Of a stretch of DNA of 64,000 nucleotides, positions 10,885 through 20,573 are shown one piece after another (the first letter of the stretch is position 1; every line of letters begins with the position of its first letter). The stretch spans positions 18,076 to 82,075 of the forward strand of contig JADGAT010000009.1 in NCBI GenBank assembly GCA_015231885.1, written 5' to 3'. Position numbers and translations under genes: made by a program. This DNA comes from SAR324 cluster bacterium (lineage in GTDB: Bacteria > SAR324 > NAC60-12). The notes beneath the pieces were generated by a model. The model saw only the letters and a program-made list of their open reading frames with translations. It was not told the DNA's origin and ran no database searches.

Positions 10885-12141
10885 CTAAGCCAAAAGAAAT
10901 TCGTACCACCGAGGCAAACTATATTCATAAGTATCCATCACCGTATTCCAAACAGCCACATTACTGAAACGTTTCCAATAGGACCCTCCATTCCGGACGA
11001 CTCCTTTTTTTACAGCAATTTTCCCATTGGGCCCTTTCATTGCAATAGCCGATGGTTTTCCTTCATACCAGTAGTCCCACTCTGCCTGACTCAAATAGGG
11101 ACGGGCTCTTTCCGGAATAGAAATATAATATCCCTGTCTGGCCACAAAGGCTCCGGGCCATCCGGACAACCACCAGTTCATGAACTCATAGGCCGCATCT
11201 TTCACACGGCCTGTTGTTCTTGAAGAAAGGCACATCACACCATGCCAGGCACGGTAGCCTTCTTTGGGGGCGGCATAGACTGCAGGAATACCCCGTTCGT
11301 TCAAATCGGCCACTGCCGGAGAAAACATGCTGGCAATGGAAGCACGTCCACTGGACAGAAAATCTGCCGACTCAGGAACCGAGTTCCAAAAACCGCTGAA
11401 ATGACCATTTTGTTTTTTCTTAATCAAAATCGAAAAGAGCCGATCGATTTCTTCTTTGGTCATGTTTCCCATGTCCCCGAATTTCATCAAACCCTGTGCT
11501 TCTGCAGCCAAAGCAACATCAAAAAGGCCAATGGTCGGATCATTAACCAGCGCCACTTTTCCTTTATAGCGATCATCGAGCAGCCATCCCCAGCTTTCTG
11601 TTTCATAAGCAGTTCCGCGTTCGATGGTGCGGGTGTCATAACCAAAGGAGTCGACATTGTGGACATAGGGCAAAAAACTGATTTGCTCCGTTTGATGTTT
11701 CCCCAATTGATTGGCATCCTGCACATAAAGCAGTTTGTATGGGGCATCACCCAAACCAAGGTTCGCATCAGGTGTGAGTTTCCCCTTTTTTGTCAGATCA
11801 TTGATTTCGTCCCATAATTTGATACGTTTGATGGAGATGGGCTGAATCGCATTAGAGCGCCACAGGACATTGATGCTATTGGACCACTGTTCATAAATAT
11901 CAAAGGATTGTGGACGGGAAGAGGCTTTTTGCAAAACCTGGGCACTTCCTCCCGGCGCAAATTCAATACGAAATCCGAGTTCCTTTTCGGCACGGGTACG
12001 TAAGGCTTCTTTCAAAGTCACATGCGTCCCCAGCACTCGCAGAGTAATTTTTTTCTGAGCAAAAACGTAAGGGGCCGCAAATTGTCCTGCCAGCCCTACA
12101 GTGCCAGCCTTTTTTAAAAAATTGCGCCGATTCAACAGCAT
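10885..12141 (-). CDS. Tat-exported ABC-type solute-binding protein (PotD-like)
   Basis: A 418-residue periplasmic protein. The N-terminus NRRNFLKKAG followed by a hydrophobic stretch ending in YVFA is a twin-arginine signal, implying export in folded form. The body resembles extracellular solute-binding proteins of the spermidine/putrescine or iron-binding type. No permease or ATPase gene is adjacent. Instead a membrane histidine kinase starts 18 bp downstream, which suggests a role in sensing rather than uptake. The start follows AGGAG. Ligand unknown. The family assignment is from overall pattern and the C-terminal aromatic-rich region, so it is secure as a binding protein and less so for subfamily. 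This is the first of three such pairs in the window. Confidence 0.82.
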   Translation of the reverse strand: MLLNRRNFLKKAGTVGLAGQFAAPYVFAQKKITLRVLGTHVTLKEALRTRAEKELGFRIEFAPGGSAQVLQKASSRPQSFDIYEQWSNSINVLWRSNAIQPISIKRIKLWDEINDLTKKGKLTPDANLGLGDAPYKLLYVQDANQLGKHQTEQISFLPYVHNVDSFGYDTRTIERGTAYETESWGWLLDDRYKGKVALVNDPTIGLFDVALAAEAQGLMKFGDMGNMTKEEIDRLFSILIKKKQNGHFSGFWNSVPESADFLSSGRASIASMFSPAVADLNERGIPAVYAAPKEGYRAWHGVMCLSSRTTGRVKDAAYEFMNWWLSGWPGAFVARQGYYISIPERARPYLSQAEWDYWYEGKPSAIAMKGPNGKIAVKKGVVRNGGSYWKRFSNVAVWNTVMDTYEYSLPRWYEFLLA

Positions 12142-12364
12142 ACATCTCCTTTACCAACCATCAGCCTGATGAAAATTTCTATACAGAGTCATTAAAAAAG
12201 TCTACCCTATTTGAGCAAAAGTGTCTACTTCATCCCTAGTCAGAACGGTTTTTGTTGTGGAAACGGTCGATTTTTGAAACGATTCATACTATTGAACCTC
12301 TCGACATCAGAGCCCTATCGATGCTATGATTCATCTTATTGAGGGAGAAAAAAGGACTTTGCCG

Positions 12365-12401
12365 TTATTCAAATTTCATTCAAGGGTATTGGGCTTAAAA
12401 C
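12365..12401 (+). repeat. 37-bp dispersed repeat, copy A
   Basis: TTATTCAAATTTCATTCA followed by a GTATTG...CTTAA stretch matches 60881-60917 at 32 of 37 bases. Both copies lie a short way upstream of a gene on the same strand (thioesterase here, acyl-adenylating enzyme there). No inverted ends were seen. The rest of the 12142-12429 gap shows nothing else recognisable. Confidence 0.55.
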
Positions 12402-12429
12402 GGGATTGAAGAAAAATAGGAGCAATGGG

Positions 12430-12837
12430 ATGAAAGACATCATAAAATTTTTCACAGAGAAAGACCAGTTTGCCAGACACACAGGGATTGAGCTGCTGGA
12501 AATTTCAGAAGGGTATGCAAGAGCTAAGCTGGAGATCCAAAAACAGCACTTGAATGGGGTTGGGATAGCCCATGGCGGTGCCTTGTTCACCCTGGCCGAT
12601 CTGGCATTTGCTGCTGCTTCCAATTCCGATGGTCAGGTGTCTGTTGCCATTAATGCCAATGTCTCTTTTTTGAAAGCCCTCTCAACAGGAACCTTGTATG
12701 CGGAGGCAAAAGAAGTGTCGAAAAATAGAAAAATTGCTTCTTATGATGTTTTGATTATGGATCAAGACAACGATATCATTGCTACTTTCCAAGGGATGGT
12801 ATATAGGAAGCAGGAGCTAATTTCAGAGTACAGGTAA
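12430..12837 (+). CDS. PaaI-family hot-dog thioesterase
   Basis: A 135-residue hot-dog fold protein. The motif NGVGIAHGGALFTLADLAFA (about 40-59) is the helix-capping HGG region of PaaI/YdiI-type acyl-CoA thioesterases, with the usual Asp following. These hydrolyse acyl-CoA or aryl-CoA esters in the cytosol; the substrate cannot be told here. I chose the ATG at 12430 because AGGAG lies seven bases upstream; a TTG eight codons earlier would lengthen the protein without a Shine-Dalgarno. The gene for a ferredoxin-NADP reductase follows 60 bp downstream on the same strand, so they may share a transcript. Confidence 0.85.
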   Translation: MKDIIKFFTEKDQFARHTGIELLEISEGYARAKLEIQKQHLNGVGIAHGGALFTLADLAFAAASNSDGQVSVAINANVSFLKALSTGTLYAEAKEVSKNRKIASYDVLIMDQDNDIIATFQGMVYRKQELISEYR

Positions 12838-12897
12838 ATGGACGATTGTAACCAATACATATTTGGTATGAAATAATCTTTTCTTAGGGAGGCGTAG

Positions 12898-14328
12898 ATG
12901 CAATATAAAATTGGCTGCCAACAGCGGCCACTGCAAATTGCCATCATTGGTTCGGGACCCTCCGGGTTTTATGCAGCCGAAGGTTTGTTCAGGCAGAAGG
13001 AATTTCACGTCGAAGTGGACATGTTTGAGCGATTACCAACGCCATACGGTTTGATCAGGGCAGGAGTTGCTCCAGACCATCAGTTGATCAAGTCGGTGAC
13101 AAAAATTTATGAAAAAATTGCGTTACGCCCCGAGTTCCGTTTCTGGGGAAACGTGGAGTTGGGCAAGCATGTCACAAAAGCAGAGCTGCTGGAGCGATTT
13201 GATGCCGTGCTTTATGCCGTTGGTGCACAGGTCGACCGTGGACTTGGAATTCCAGGGGCTGATTTACTGGGCAGCTATTCGGCCACTGAATTCATTGGAT
13301 GGTATAACGGCCATCCGGACTATAAAGACATGAAGTTCGATTTTTCTGCCAGAAAAGTTGCGGTGATTGGGATGGGAAATGTGGCCATTGATATTGCAAG
13401 AATTCTGGCGAAAACCCCAGAAGAATTAGCAGTAACAGACATTCCACAGCATGTCTTAGACCAGATCCGCCGCAGTCAGGTGGAGGATATTTATCTATTC
13501 GCACGCCGAGGCCCAATGCAAGTCGCCTTCACACCACCAGAGGCCAAGGAACTGATGGAATTGGAAAAAGCCATTCCTGTTGTCAATCCTACTGAATTGA
13601 AGCTTGAATACTTCAGTGAAAAAATTCTGGAAAAATCCCAGGAACGCAGAGTCATTCAGCTTCTTGAATTTTTAAACACCATTTCCAAAAATGATCCTGC
13701 TTCCAAACCACGGAGAATTCATTTTTGTTTTCGACGATCTCCCCAGGAAATATACGGAAACAAGGGAACCGTATGCGGTCTCAAAGTTGCCCGAAATGAA
13801 CTATTTGAAGATGAGGAGGGTTCTTTGAAGTCACGTGAAACCGATGTGTTTGAAGAACTGGGCATTCAACTGGTCTTCCGCTGCATTGGTTATAAAGTGG
13901 AGCCTCTGCCTGATGTTGCCTTTGATTCGGCACGGGGTACCATTGCCAATATTGGAGGTCGTGTGGTTGAAGTAGGAAGTCAGAAGCCTTGTCCTGGTGA
14001 ATATGTGACCGGTTGGGCAAAAAGAGGACCAACCGGGGTCATTGGCACCAACAAGCCGGATGCTTTGGAAACCGTTGGTTTTTTGCTCAAGGATTTTCGC
14101 AACCGGGAGACAGAGGTCAACAAACGTCCTCAGGAAGAAGTGATTGCAGACCTTCTTAAAACGCATCAGGTTCCATTTGTTCCTTTTGAAGAATGGAAAA
14201 TATTAGATCAGTTGGAACTCGAGGAAGGAGAGAGAAAGGATAAACCTCGTGAAAAAGTAACGACGGTGGAAGAGATGTTGAAAATCATTCAGGAAAAAAA
14301 ATCAGAAGACGCCAATCATGGAAAATGA
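12898..14328 (+). CDS. Ferredoxin/adrenodoxin-type NADP+ reductase
   Basis: A 476-residue flavoprotein of the adrenodoxin-reductase/FprA class. The FAD-binding motif IIGSGPSGFYAAEGL is near residue 15, followed by the family stretch LPTPYGLIRAGVAPDH. A second Rossmann motif for NADPH (VAVIGMGNVAIDIARI) is near 155, and GWAKRGPTGVIGTN near 370 is the conserved C-terminal FAD contact. It moves electrons between NADPH and a ferredoxin in the cytosol. Length is typical. GGGAGG upstream gives a clear start. The Lys/Glu-rich tail of about 40 residues is not a known domain. A weak AT-rich hairpin overlaps the stop codon and is followed by a T run (14322-14348), a possible but poor terminator. Confidence 0.93.
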   Translation: MQYKIGCQQRPLQIAIIGSGPSGFYAAEGLFRQKEFHVEVDMFERLPTPYGLIRAGVAPDHQLIKSVTKIYEKIALRPEFRFWGNVELGKHVTKAELLERFDAVLYAVGAQVDRGLGIPGADLLGSYSATEFIGWYNGHPDYKDMKFDFSARKVAVIGMGNVAIDIARILAKTPEELAVTDIPQHVLDQIRRSQVEDIYLFARRGPMQVAFTPPEAKELMELEKAIPVVNPTELKLEYFSEKILEKSQERRVIQLLEFLNTISKNDPASKPRRIHFCFRRSPQEIYGNKGTVCGLKVARNELFEDEEGSLKSRETDVFEELGIQLVFRCIGYKVEPLPDVAFDSARGTIANIGGRVVEVGSQKPCPGEYVTGWAKRGPTGVIGTNKPDALETVGFLLKDFRNRETEVNKRPQEEVIADLLKTHQVPFVPFEEWKILDQLELEEGERKDKPREKVTTVEEMLKIIQEKKSEDANHGK

Positions 14329-14345
14329 AATGTCATTTTGTAGTT

Positions 14346-14402
14346 TTTAGGAAGGAGAAAATATAAATAATAACATGTGAAAGTTATGCAGGGGTTTCAT
14401 CA
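14346..14402 (+). repeat. Short inverted-repeat element, family 1, copy 2 (left end only)
   Basis: TTTAGGAAGGAG...AATAATAACATG...GTTATGCAGG...TTTCATC matches the left 55-60 bp of the full family-1 copies at 22850 and 37545. The match then stops and the right end is absent, so this is a truncated copy. The remainder of the 14329-14588 gap has no gene. Confidence 0.75.
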
Positions 14403-14588
14403 AAATGCATTCGATTCGAAACCGCTATCCCCCAGTTTATCTGAGAGACAGACCTTAATTATTTCTTGCTGAATCGCTGGAATTAACAGATATTCTTGAT
14501 ATTACCATAACTTTGTTGTTTTTCTCAGAAATCAGTAATATGCTGGATCAGGGACAAATTAATCAGGATGTATGCATAAGGGGGAACT

Positions 14589-15734
14589 ATGAAACAAGTA
14601 TCGACAAGTATACTTCAAGGCCGTTTGTTTGATTGTCTGGTCATAGCAACCATGATGTTGTGGATGACAGCTCTATCAGGATGTGAAAAGAAAGCTCCGA
14701 TCAAGATTGGGTTTGTTGGCAATCTGACAGGGCGTCTCTCTCTTTTGGGGACAGGAGGGCGAGATGGAACGACCCTGGCTGTAGAGAATATCAACAAAAC
14801 CGGTGGTATCTTGGGCCGCAAGGTTGAACTCATTGTGAAAGATGATAGAAATGACCCCGAAGTTGTATGGCAGGTTGATCAAGAGTTGATTGACAAAAAA
14901 GTAGTTGCCATCATTGGACATATGCTCAGTGACATGTCTCTGCAAGCACTTCCGCTAATCAACCAAGAACAGATGGTCATGATTAGTCCCACCAGCACTT
15001 CCAACAGTTTGACAGGATTGGATGATTATTTTTTTCGCATAGCTCTGCCTGACAAAAGACAGACCGATCAGCTGGCCCAATATGCCTATCACCAAATACC
15101 ACTTAAAAAAATAGCGGGTATCTATGATCAATCCAACCAATCGTTTACAGAAGGTTGGTATCATAATTTTCAATCAGCATACAAAAAAAATGGCGGCATG
15201 GTTACTTCTACAGTGACCTTTACCTCAGGAGAGAAAGCTAGTTATTTTTCATTTGCCCAGCAGCTCTTGAATTCAAAGCCAGATGGAGTCGTCATTGTAG
15301 CATCTGCCCTGGACACAGCATTGCTTTGTCAGCAAATCCGAAAATTGGGATCTCGCATTCCAATTCTCTCCAGCGGTTGGGCAAAGGCTCCTGATCTGCT
15401 TCAACATGGAGGTTCCGCTGTAGAGGGGTTGACCTTACCTCAGACCCACAATGAAGAAAACCCGACCGAATCCTACCTATTATTTACTAAGCAGTTTGAA
15501 AAGCGTTTTGGGAAACTACCTAATTTTGCGGCTGCTGGTGCTTACGATGCAGCACAACTGCTGTTTGAGACACTTTCAAAAAACAGTGATCCTAACCAAC
15601 TCAAGCAATCCCTCCTGACGCAGCACATGTTTCAAGGGTTGCAAGGTGAGATCAATATTGATCAATATGGTGACGCGGAACGTCAGACTTTTTTGATCCA
15701 GGTCAACCATGGTCAATTCAAGACAATAGAGTGA
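14589..15734 (+). CDS. Solute-binding lipoprotein, branched-chain amino acid (LivJ-like) type
   Basis: A 381-residue periplasmic-binding protein of type I fold. A lipoprotein signal ends in ALSG-Cys32, so it is anchored to a membrane. The body reads like the ABC leucine/amide-binding family: KIGFVGNLTGRLSLLG opens the mature domain, followed by LAVENINKTGGILGRKVEL. No LivHMGF transport genes are adjacent. The next gene, starting 3 bp after the stop, is a membrane histidine kinase. The tight spacing suggests translational coupling and a joint sensing role; this resembles the first binding-protein/kinase pair but uses an unrelated binding-protein family. The start has GGGGG a few bases upstream. 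Confidence 0.88.
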   Translation: MKQVSTSILQGRLFDCLVIATMMLWMTALSGCEKKAPIKIGFVGNLTGRLSLLGTGGRDGTTLAVENINKTGGILGRKVELIVKDDRNDPEVVWQVDQELIDKKVVAIIGHMLSDMSLQALPLINQEQMVMISPTSTSNSLTGLDDYFFRIALPDKRQTDQLAQYAYHQIPLKKIAGIYDQSNQSFTEGWYHNFQSAYKKNGGMVTSTVTFTSGEKASYFSFAQQLLNSKPDGVVIVASALDTALLCQQIRKLGSRIPILSSGWAKAPDLLQHGGSAVEGLTLPQTHNEENPTESYLLFTKQFEKRFGKLPNFAAAGAYDAAQLLFETLSKNSDPNQLKQSLLTQHMFQGLQGEINIDQYGDAERQTFLIQVNHGQFKTIE

Positions 15735-15737
15735 AAA

Positions 15738-17963
15738 GTGAGATTTCATAGTAGTCTGAAACACATTTTAACTTATAGTTTTATTGCCATTGCTGTCTTG
15801 CCTTTAATGCTCACCGGAATAATTGCGGTTCAAAGTCTGGAATCGAGTATGAAACAAGAGATTTCCAGTAAAAACTATCTACTGGCCCAATCGATTGCAG
15901 AAGAATTAGGAGCATTTTTGGATTATCATTTATTACTTTTGCACCAAGTGGCAGAAATTGTTGAAAAAAAGAAATTAATTCAGCCTGCCCAAATCAATCA
16001 GTATTTGGATTCATTTGTCCAAAATGATGGTTTTTTTAACATGATTCAAATTCTTGATAAAAGAGGCATTGTCCTCCACCTTGCTCCATTGAACCTTGAT
16101 TTTTTAGGGATGGATATGTCAGGGCAATCCTTCTTCCAAACAAGCAATATCCATGGGGGACCTTATTGGTCAGAAACTTTTATTTCCCTGGACACAGGAA
16201 ACCCGACTCTGACGTTGAGCATACCTATCGAGCGGGGGATGTTGGTGGGTTTTTTGAACCTTGATGTGTTGGGGTATATCACAGAAAAAATAAAAATTGG
16301 GCTTAATGGTTATGGTATGGTTGTTGATCAAAATGGAATTGTCATTGGACATCCTGATTCAGAGCTGGTCGCACAAAGAACTAATTTACGACACATGGAG
16401 ATGATTGAAAAAGGGTTAGCTGCTCAAGAAGGGACTTATGAATACCGACTCGAAGGAGTTTTAAATATTAGCAGCGTTGGGACTGTCGCCCATTCCGGAT
16501 GGCTGGTCGTAATCACCCAGACGGCAAAAGACGCATTTGCTCCTATCCGACACATTAGCACTACGATTTTAGTTGGCATTTCAACAGCACTTGTATTAGC
16601 ACTTCTCATTTCCTTGTTCAGTCTGAAAAAAACACTCACCCCACTTATGCGACTGACAGAAGATACAAAGAGAGTGGCTGAAGGAGATTATCGGCTGTCC
16701 ACAGAAGAAAAAAGCTATCAGGAGGTCAATGATTTGACAAACAATTTCCAATTGATGATAGAAGCTGTTAAACATCGTGAAGATGAATTGAAACATTTAC
16801 GTAATTTGCTCAGCAATATTGTCAATTCCATGCCCTCTATTCTGATTGGAGTCGATGCCGACAGCAGAGTAACCCATTGGAATCAAGAAGCAGAAATAAC
16901 AACAGGGATTCAGGAAGCTGATGCTAAGGGGCAGAAAATTCAACAAGTATTCCCTCAATTAAGAGGACTGCAGGATAATATTCATGTGGCCATACAACAA
17001 GGAAAACCAGTAAAAACAAAACGGGTGATGAATGATCAGAATGAAACAACACAATACTCCGATGTCATGATTTACCCTTTAGTGGGTAGTGAAGTGAGAG
17101 GAGTCGTCTTGCGCATTGATGATGTAACTGATCGAGTGTATTTGGAAGAGATGATGGTACAAACCGAAAAGATGATGTCTGTGGGAGGCCTTGCAGCAGG
17201 GATGGCCCATGAAATCAATAACCCCTTGAGTGTGATCTTGCAAAGCGTTCAGAATATTAAAAGATTTCTGACATTGAACCATCAACAGAATAGGGTTGTC
17301 GCACAGACGCTTGGTATTGAACTCGAACATGTTTGGGCCTACATGAAAGAACGTAGAACATTCGACATTTTGGAGGGAATGCAAGAGTCTGCCGAACGGG
17401 CAGCAAAAATTGTCCGAGATATGCTGAAATTCAGTCGTCCCAGTGAATTTCAGAAAGAATTCGTTGATATTGAAGAATTGATTGAAAGCACCATCAACTT
17501 GGCATCAACCGATTATGATCTAAAAAAACAGTATGATTTCCGCACCATCCAGATTATTCGAGAGTTCGACCCTAATTTACCAAAAGTGTTTTGTGTGGCT
17601 ATAGAGATTCAGCAGGTATTATTGAACCTTTTGCGTAATGCGGCTCAGGCCCTACACAGCATCTTTGAAACTGAAGACGAGAATGATTCTAAAATAATTT
17701 TAAGAACATTGAAGCAAGGAAGCATGATTCAAATTGAAGTAGAAGATAATGGCACTGGCATGAATGAAATTCAGCGAAAACGTGTATTTGAACCATTTTA
17801 TACGACTAAAAAAGTTGGCATCGGAACAGGATTAGGGCTTTCAGTTTCATATTTTATTATTACCTCCAACCATGGTGGGAAAATTATGGTCGAGACAGCG
17901 GAGGGAGAAGGTTCTAAATTTGTGATTCAGTTGCCTTGGAATAAAAATATAGATAGTCGATAG
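15738..17963 (+). CDS. Membrane sensor histidine kinase, Cache-HAMP-PAS
   Basis: A 741-residue kinase from a GTG start placed 3 bp after the preceding stop. Membrane segment 1 is at about 8-28, an extracellular Cache-type (PDC) sensor spans about 35-270, membrane segment 2 is near 272-298, then HAMP (298-350), PAS (about 362-470) and HisKA. The H-box reads GGLAAGMAHEINNPLSVIL near 482, typical of the AtoS/ZraS-like class. The ATPase domain (about 610-738) has GTGLGLSVS. No receiver domain is attached, so the cognate response regulator is elsewhere. A STAS protein gene follows 88 bp downstream on the same strand and may be part of the same output. The binding lipoprotein upstream is the likely partner of the sensor domain. 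Confidence 0.9.
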   Translation: MRFHSSLKHILTYSFIAIAVLPLMLTGIIAVQSLESSMKQEISSKNYLLAQSIAEELGAFLDYHLLLLHQVAEIVEKKKLIQPAQINQYLDSFVQNDGFFNMIQILDKRGIVLHLAPLNLDFLGMDMSGQSFFQTSNIHGGPYWSETFISLDTGNPTLTLSIPIERGMLVGFLNLDVLGYITEKIKIGLNGYGMVVDQNGIVIGHPDSELVAQRTNLRHMEMIEKGLAAQEGTYEYRLEGVLNISSVGTVAHSGWLVVITQTAKDAFAPIRHISTTILVGISTALVLALLISLFSLKKTLTPLMRLTEDTKRVAEGDYRLSTEEKSYQEVNDLTNNFQLMIEAVKHREDELKHLRNLLSNIVNSMPSILIGVDADSRVTHWNQEAEITTGIQEADAKGQKIQQVFPQLRGLQDNIHVAIQQGKPVKTKRVMNDQNETTQYSDVMIYPLVGSEVRGVVLRIDDVTDRVYLEEMMVQTEKMMSVGGLAAGMAHEINNPLSVILQSVQNIKRFLTLNHQQNRVVAQTLGIELEHVWAYMKERRTFDILEGMQESAERAAKIVRDMLKFSRPSEFQKEFVDIEELIESTINLASTDYDLKKQYDFRTIQIIREFDPNLPKVFCVAIEIQQVLLNLLRNAAQALHSIFETEDENDSKIILRTLKQGSMIQIEVEDNGTGMNEIQRKRVFEPFYTTKKVGIGTGLGLSVSYFIITSNHGGKIMVETAEGEGSKFVIQLPWNKNIDSR

Positions 17964-18051
17964 TCGAATGCAAACCAGAAAAATAAGAAATGATTCTTAT
18001 TTCCCATTACAGCATACAGTTTGATATGTAGAATTGAATCAGGAACGAGAC

Positions 18052-18396
18052 ATGACAATCATTTACAATCATCACATTGAAAATGACATATGTGTCATTA
18101 CGGTCATGGGAGAAATCGGCGAGGACCTGTGTCGCTATATTGAAGAATGCCTGACACACTACCTGAAAGGAGTTGTTATCAATCTGAAAAAATTGGAAAA
18201 ATTAAATTCCTCTGCTTTCGGAATGTTGATGCAAGTCGACAAAAAACTACGTTCGTACCAAGTGAAATTAGCCATATGTGAGTTGAGTGCCGGGAATGCC
18301 AGGCTTTTTCAAAACACTCTTCTTGGAGAAATCATCGATGTCTATGCTATTGAAGGAGAAGCAATAAAGAGTGTACTCAATGCTACAGATCCATAG
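18052..18396 (+). CDS. STAS-domain protein (anti-sigma factor antagonist type)
   Basis: A 114-residue single-domain protein with the STAS fold pattern: N-terminal beta strands with VMGEIGED, then VVINLKKLEKLNSSAFGML, where a Ser sits at the phosphorylatable position of SpoIIAA/RsbV. These cytosolic proteins bind anti-sigma kinases when unphosphorylated and are reset by PP2C phosphatases such as the one at 4.3 kb (inferred link). I prefer the ATG at 18052 (AGGAA upstream) over a TTG six codons earlier. It follows a sensor kinase in the same direction. The sequence is diverged from the other two STAS proteins of the window, so they are not recent copies. Confidence 0.8.
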   Translation: MTIIYNHHIENDICVITVMGEIGEDLCRYIEECLTHYLKGVVINLKKLEKLNSSAFGMLMQVDKKLRSYQVKLAICELSAGNARLFQNTLLGEIIDVYAIEGEAIKSVLNATDP

Positions 18397-18562
18397 TAAA
18401 CCAATCTGGTGAAATCTAAAAGATCTTGTAGAAACCTTCCTTTTGACGTATTTTAATACGATCTACCGCTTCCTCACATAAACATCTTTTGTTTTTTGTT
18501 CTGCATATTTTATATCGTACTCACCTCCTTTCTTGCTCGGGGTGACTGAAAAGGAGAATCGA

Positions 18563-20560
18563 ATGGCTGATATTGGTTTTATTGCGATGGTGATGGCACT
18601 CGCTGTGGCAATGTATGGTGTCATTGTTCCTCATATGGGAGTTCGACAAAACAATTGGAACCTGATCCGTTCTGCACAGTACGCAACCATTTTTAATTTT
18701 CTATTAGTGTCTTTAGCGACCGGAATCCTCGTGCATGCCTTTGTGATCAGTGATTTTCGTTTTCAGTATGTTTGGGCCAATTCCAGTACGGATATGCCCA
18801 TTTTCTACAAAGTCACGGGTTTTTGGGGGGCTCTGGATGGATCATTGCTTTTGTGGGCATTGGTACAAAGTGGATTTTCCATGATTGTGGCTTTTCGCTA
18901 TCAACACACCAACCGGGAACTCATCCCGTATGTCATTGCTGTCTTGAATATGATCATGGCATTTTTGCTATGCCTGCTGGTGATATGGTCCAATCCTTTT
19001 GCCGTCCAGGCGGTTGTGCCTGCAGAAGGACGAGGCTTGAATCCGTTGCTCCAGAATCCGGGGATGATCGCCCACCCGCCCTCATTATATCTTGGATATA
19101 TTGGTTTCAGTGTTCCTTTTGCATTTGCGATGGCAGGTCTCATTCATGGTAAACTGGACAGTCAATGGATACTAACTACCCGACGATGGACTTTGCTCTC
19201 CTGGTATTTTCTGACGCTGGGCTTGATTTTAGGAGGACAATGGGCCTATGAAGAGTTGGGATGGGGTGGCTATTGGGCTTGGGATCCTGTGGAAAACGCG
19301 GCATTCATGCCCTGGTTGACGGGAACTGCATTTTTACATTCAGTGATGGTCCAGGAAAAGCGGGATATGCTCAAAATCTGGAACATTGTGTTAATCATCA
19401 TGACATTTGGTTTGAGTATCCTGGGAACATTTCTGACGCGCTCAGGGGTTGTCAATTCGGTACATTCGTTCACTCAATCCCAAATTGGACCGTTTTTCCT
19501 GATATTTTTGGCAGTGGTGCTTTTGTTTTCGTTCACCCTGCTGTTCTTACGTGTCCGCCAACTGGAATCCGATCATCGTTTAGAATCGGTATTTTGCAGG
19601 GAAAACGCATTCATTGCCCAGAATGTTATGTTTGTTGGGGTAGCATTTACAGTGTTGCTGGGGACAACATTCCCTTTACTGGCAGAAGCCATTCAAGGGA
19701 CCAAACTTTCCATCCAGGCACCTTTCTTTAACACAATCACGGCCCCCATGGGATACATTATTTTCTTTTTGATGGGGGTAGGCACTTTGATTGCCTGGCG
19801 ACGTGCCAGTATAGAAAATTTAAAGAAAAATTTTTTATTTCCTGCTGTCGCAGCAACTGTGGGCACAGCAGGAATTGCTTTTGTGATTCCATTCAATCCT
19901 GAAGCATTATTGATCATCTGGATTGCCATGTTTGTCACAATGACCGTCTTGATTGAACTGTTCAAAGCGACCCGTATCAAAAGCCTCCAGCTGTCAACTA
20001 ATTTTTTGATGGGATTCATCTATGTCATATTACGCAATACCCGCCGTTATGGAGGCTTGATCATCCACATGGGCGTGGTGTTGATGTTCATAGGTTTTGC
20101 CGGACGTCTTTTTGATATAGAAAAGGACATCACCATGGAAATGGATATCCCTGTCACAGTAGGAAAATATGACTTGGTTTTTCAAGGGATTGAGGAATTT
20201 CCGGTCCGTAATGCTGTGCACCGTGCCGCTATCATTGAAGTCTATCAAGATGGCAAAATGCTGGAAGTGATGAAGCCGGCGAGGAGCTTTTATCCAACGC
20301 AGCCGGATCCTTTGACTGAGGTTGCCATTCGCCGCAGTTTTTGGGAAGATTTGTATCTGGTGATCCACAGCGAAGCACCTGATGGAAAATCGGCTACCAT
20401 TAAAATTCATATCAATCCTTTGGTCGGATGGGCCTGGATGTCTTTGCCTTTCTTTACCCTGGGAGTAGGAATTTCGATGATGTATCGTCCCAAAAGGCTG
20501 GTCGCCAAGTCTCCTATACTGGAAGGCAAATACATACCTGAATCCAGTAGTCCCACATAA
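18563..20560 (+). CDS. ccmF: Cytochrome c haem lyase subunit CcmF
   Basis: A 665-residue polytopic inner-membrane protein. The tryptophan-rich haem-handling motif GGYWAWDPVENAAFMPWL lies near residue 234, the hallmark of CcmF/CcmC proteins, and the length and many membrane segments fit CcmF. It ligates haem to apocytochrome CxxCH motifs in the periplasm, together with CcmH. The start at 18563 has AAGGAG at good spacing; a TTG ten codons upstream is less likely. ccmG follows after 13 bp and ccmH just after that. Other ccm genes (A, B, C, E) are not in the window. Two proteins encoded here carry CxxCH sites (29135-29638 and 52139-54046). Confidence 0.95.
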   Translation: MADIGFIAMVMALAVAMYGVIVPHMGVRQNNWNLIRSAQYATIFNFLLVSLATGILVHAFVISDFRFQYVWANSSTDMPIFYKVTGFWGALDGSLLLWALVQSGFSMIVAFRYQHTNRELIPYVIAVLNMIMAFLLCLLVIWSNPFAVQAVVPAEGRGLNPLLQNPGMIAHPPSLYLGYIGFSVPFAFAMAGLIHGKLDSQWILTTRRWTLLSWYFLTLGLILGGQWAYEELGWGGYWAWDPVENAAFMPWLTGTAFLHSVMVQEKRDMLKIWNIVLIIMTFGLSILGTFLTRSGVVNSVHSFTQSQIGPFFLIFLAVVLLFSFTLLFLRVRQLESDHRLESVFCRENAFIAQNVMFVGVAFTVLLGTTFPLLAEAIQGTKLSIQAPFFNTITAPMGYIIFFLMGVGTLIAWRRASIENLKKNFLFPAVAATVGTAGIAFVIPFNPEALLIIWIAMFVTMTVLIELFKATRIKSLQLSTNFLMGFIYVILRNTRRYGGLIIHMGVVLMFIGFAGRLFDIEKDITMEMDIPVTVGKYDLVFQGIEEFPVRNAVHRAAIIEVYQDGKMLEVMKPARSFYPTQPDPLTEVAIRRSFWEDLYLVIHSEAPDGKSATIKIHINPLVGWAWMSLPFFTLGVGISMMYRPKRLVAKSPILEGKYIPESSSPT

Positions 20561-20573
20561 TCAGGAAAGAGTC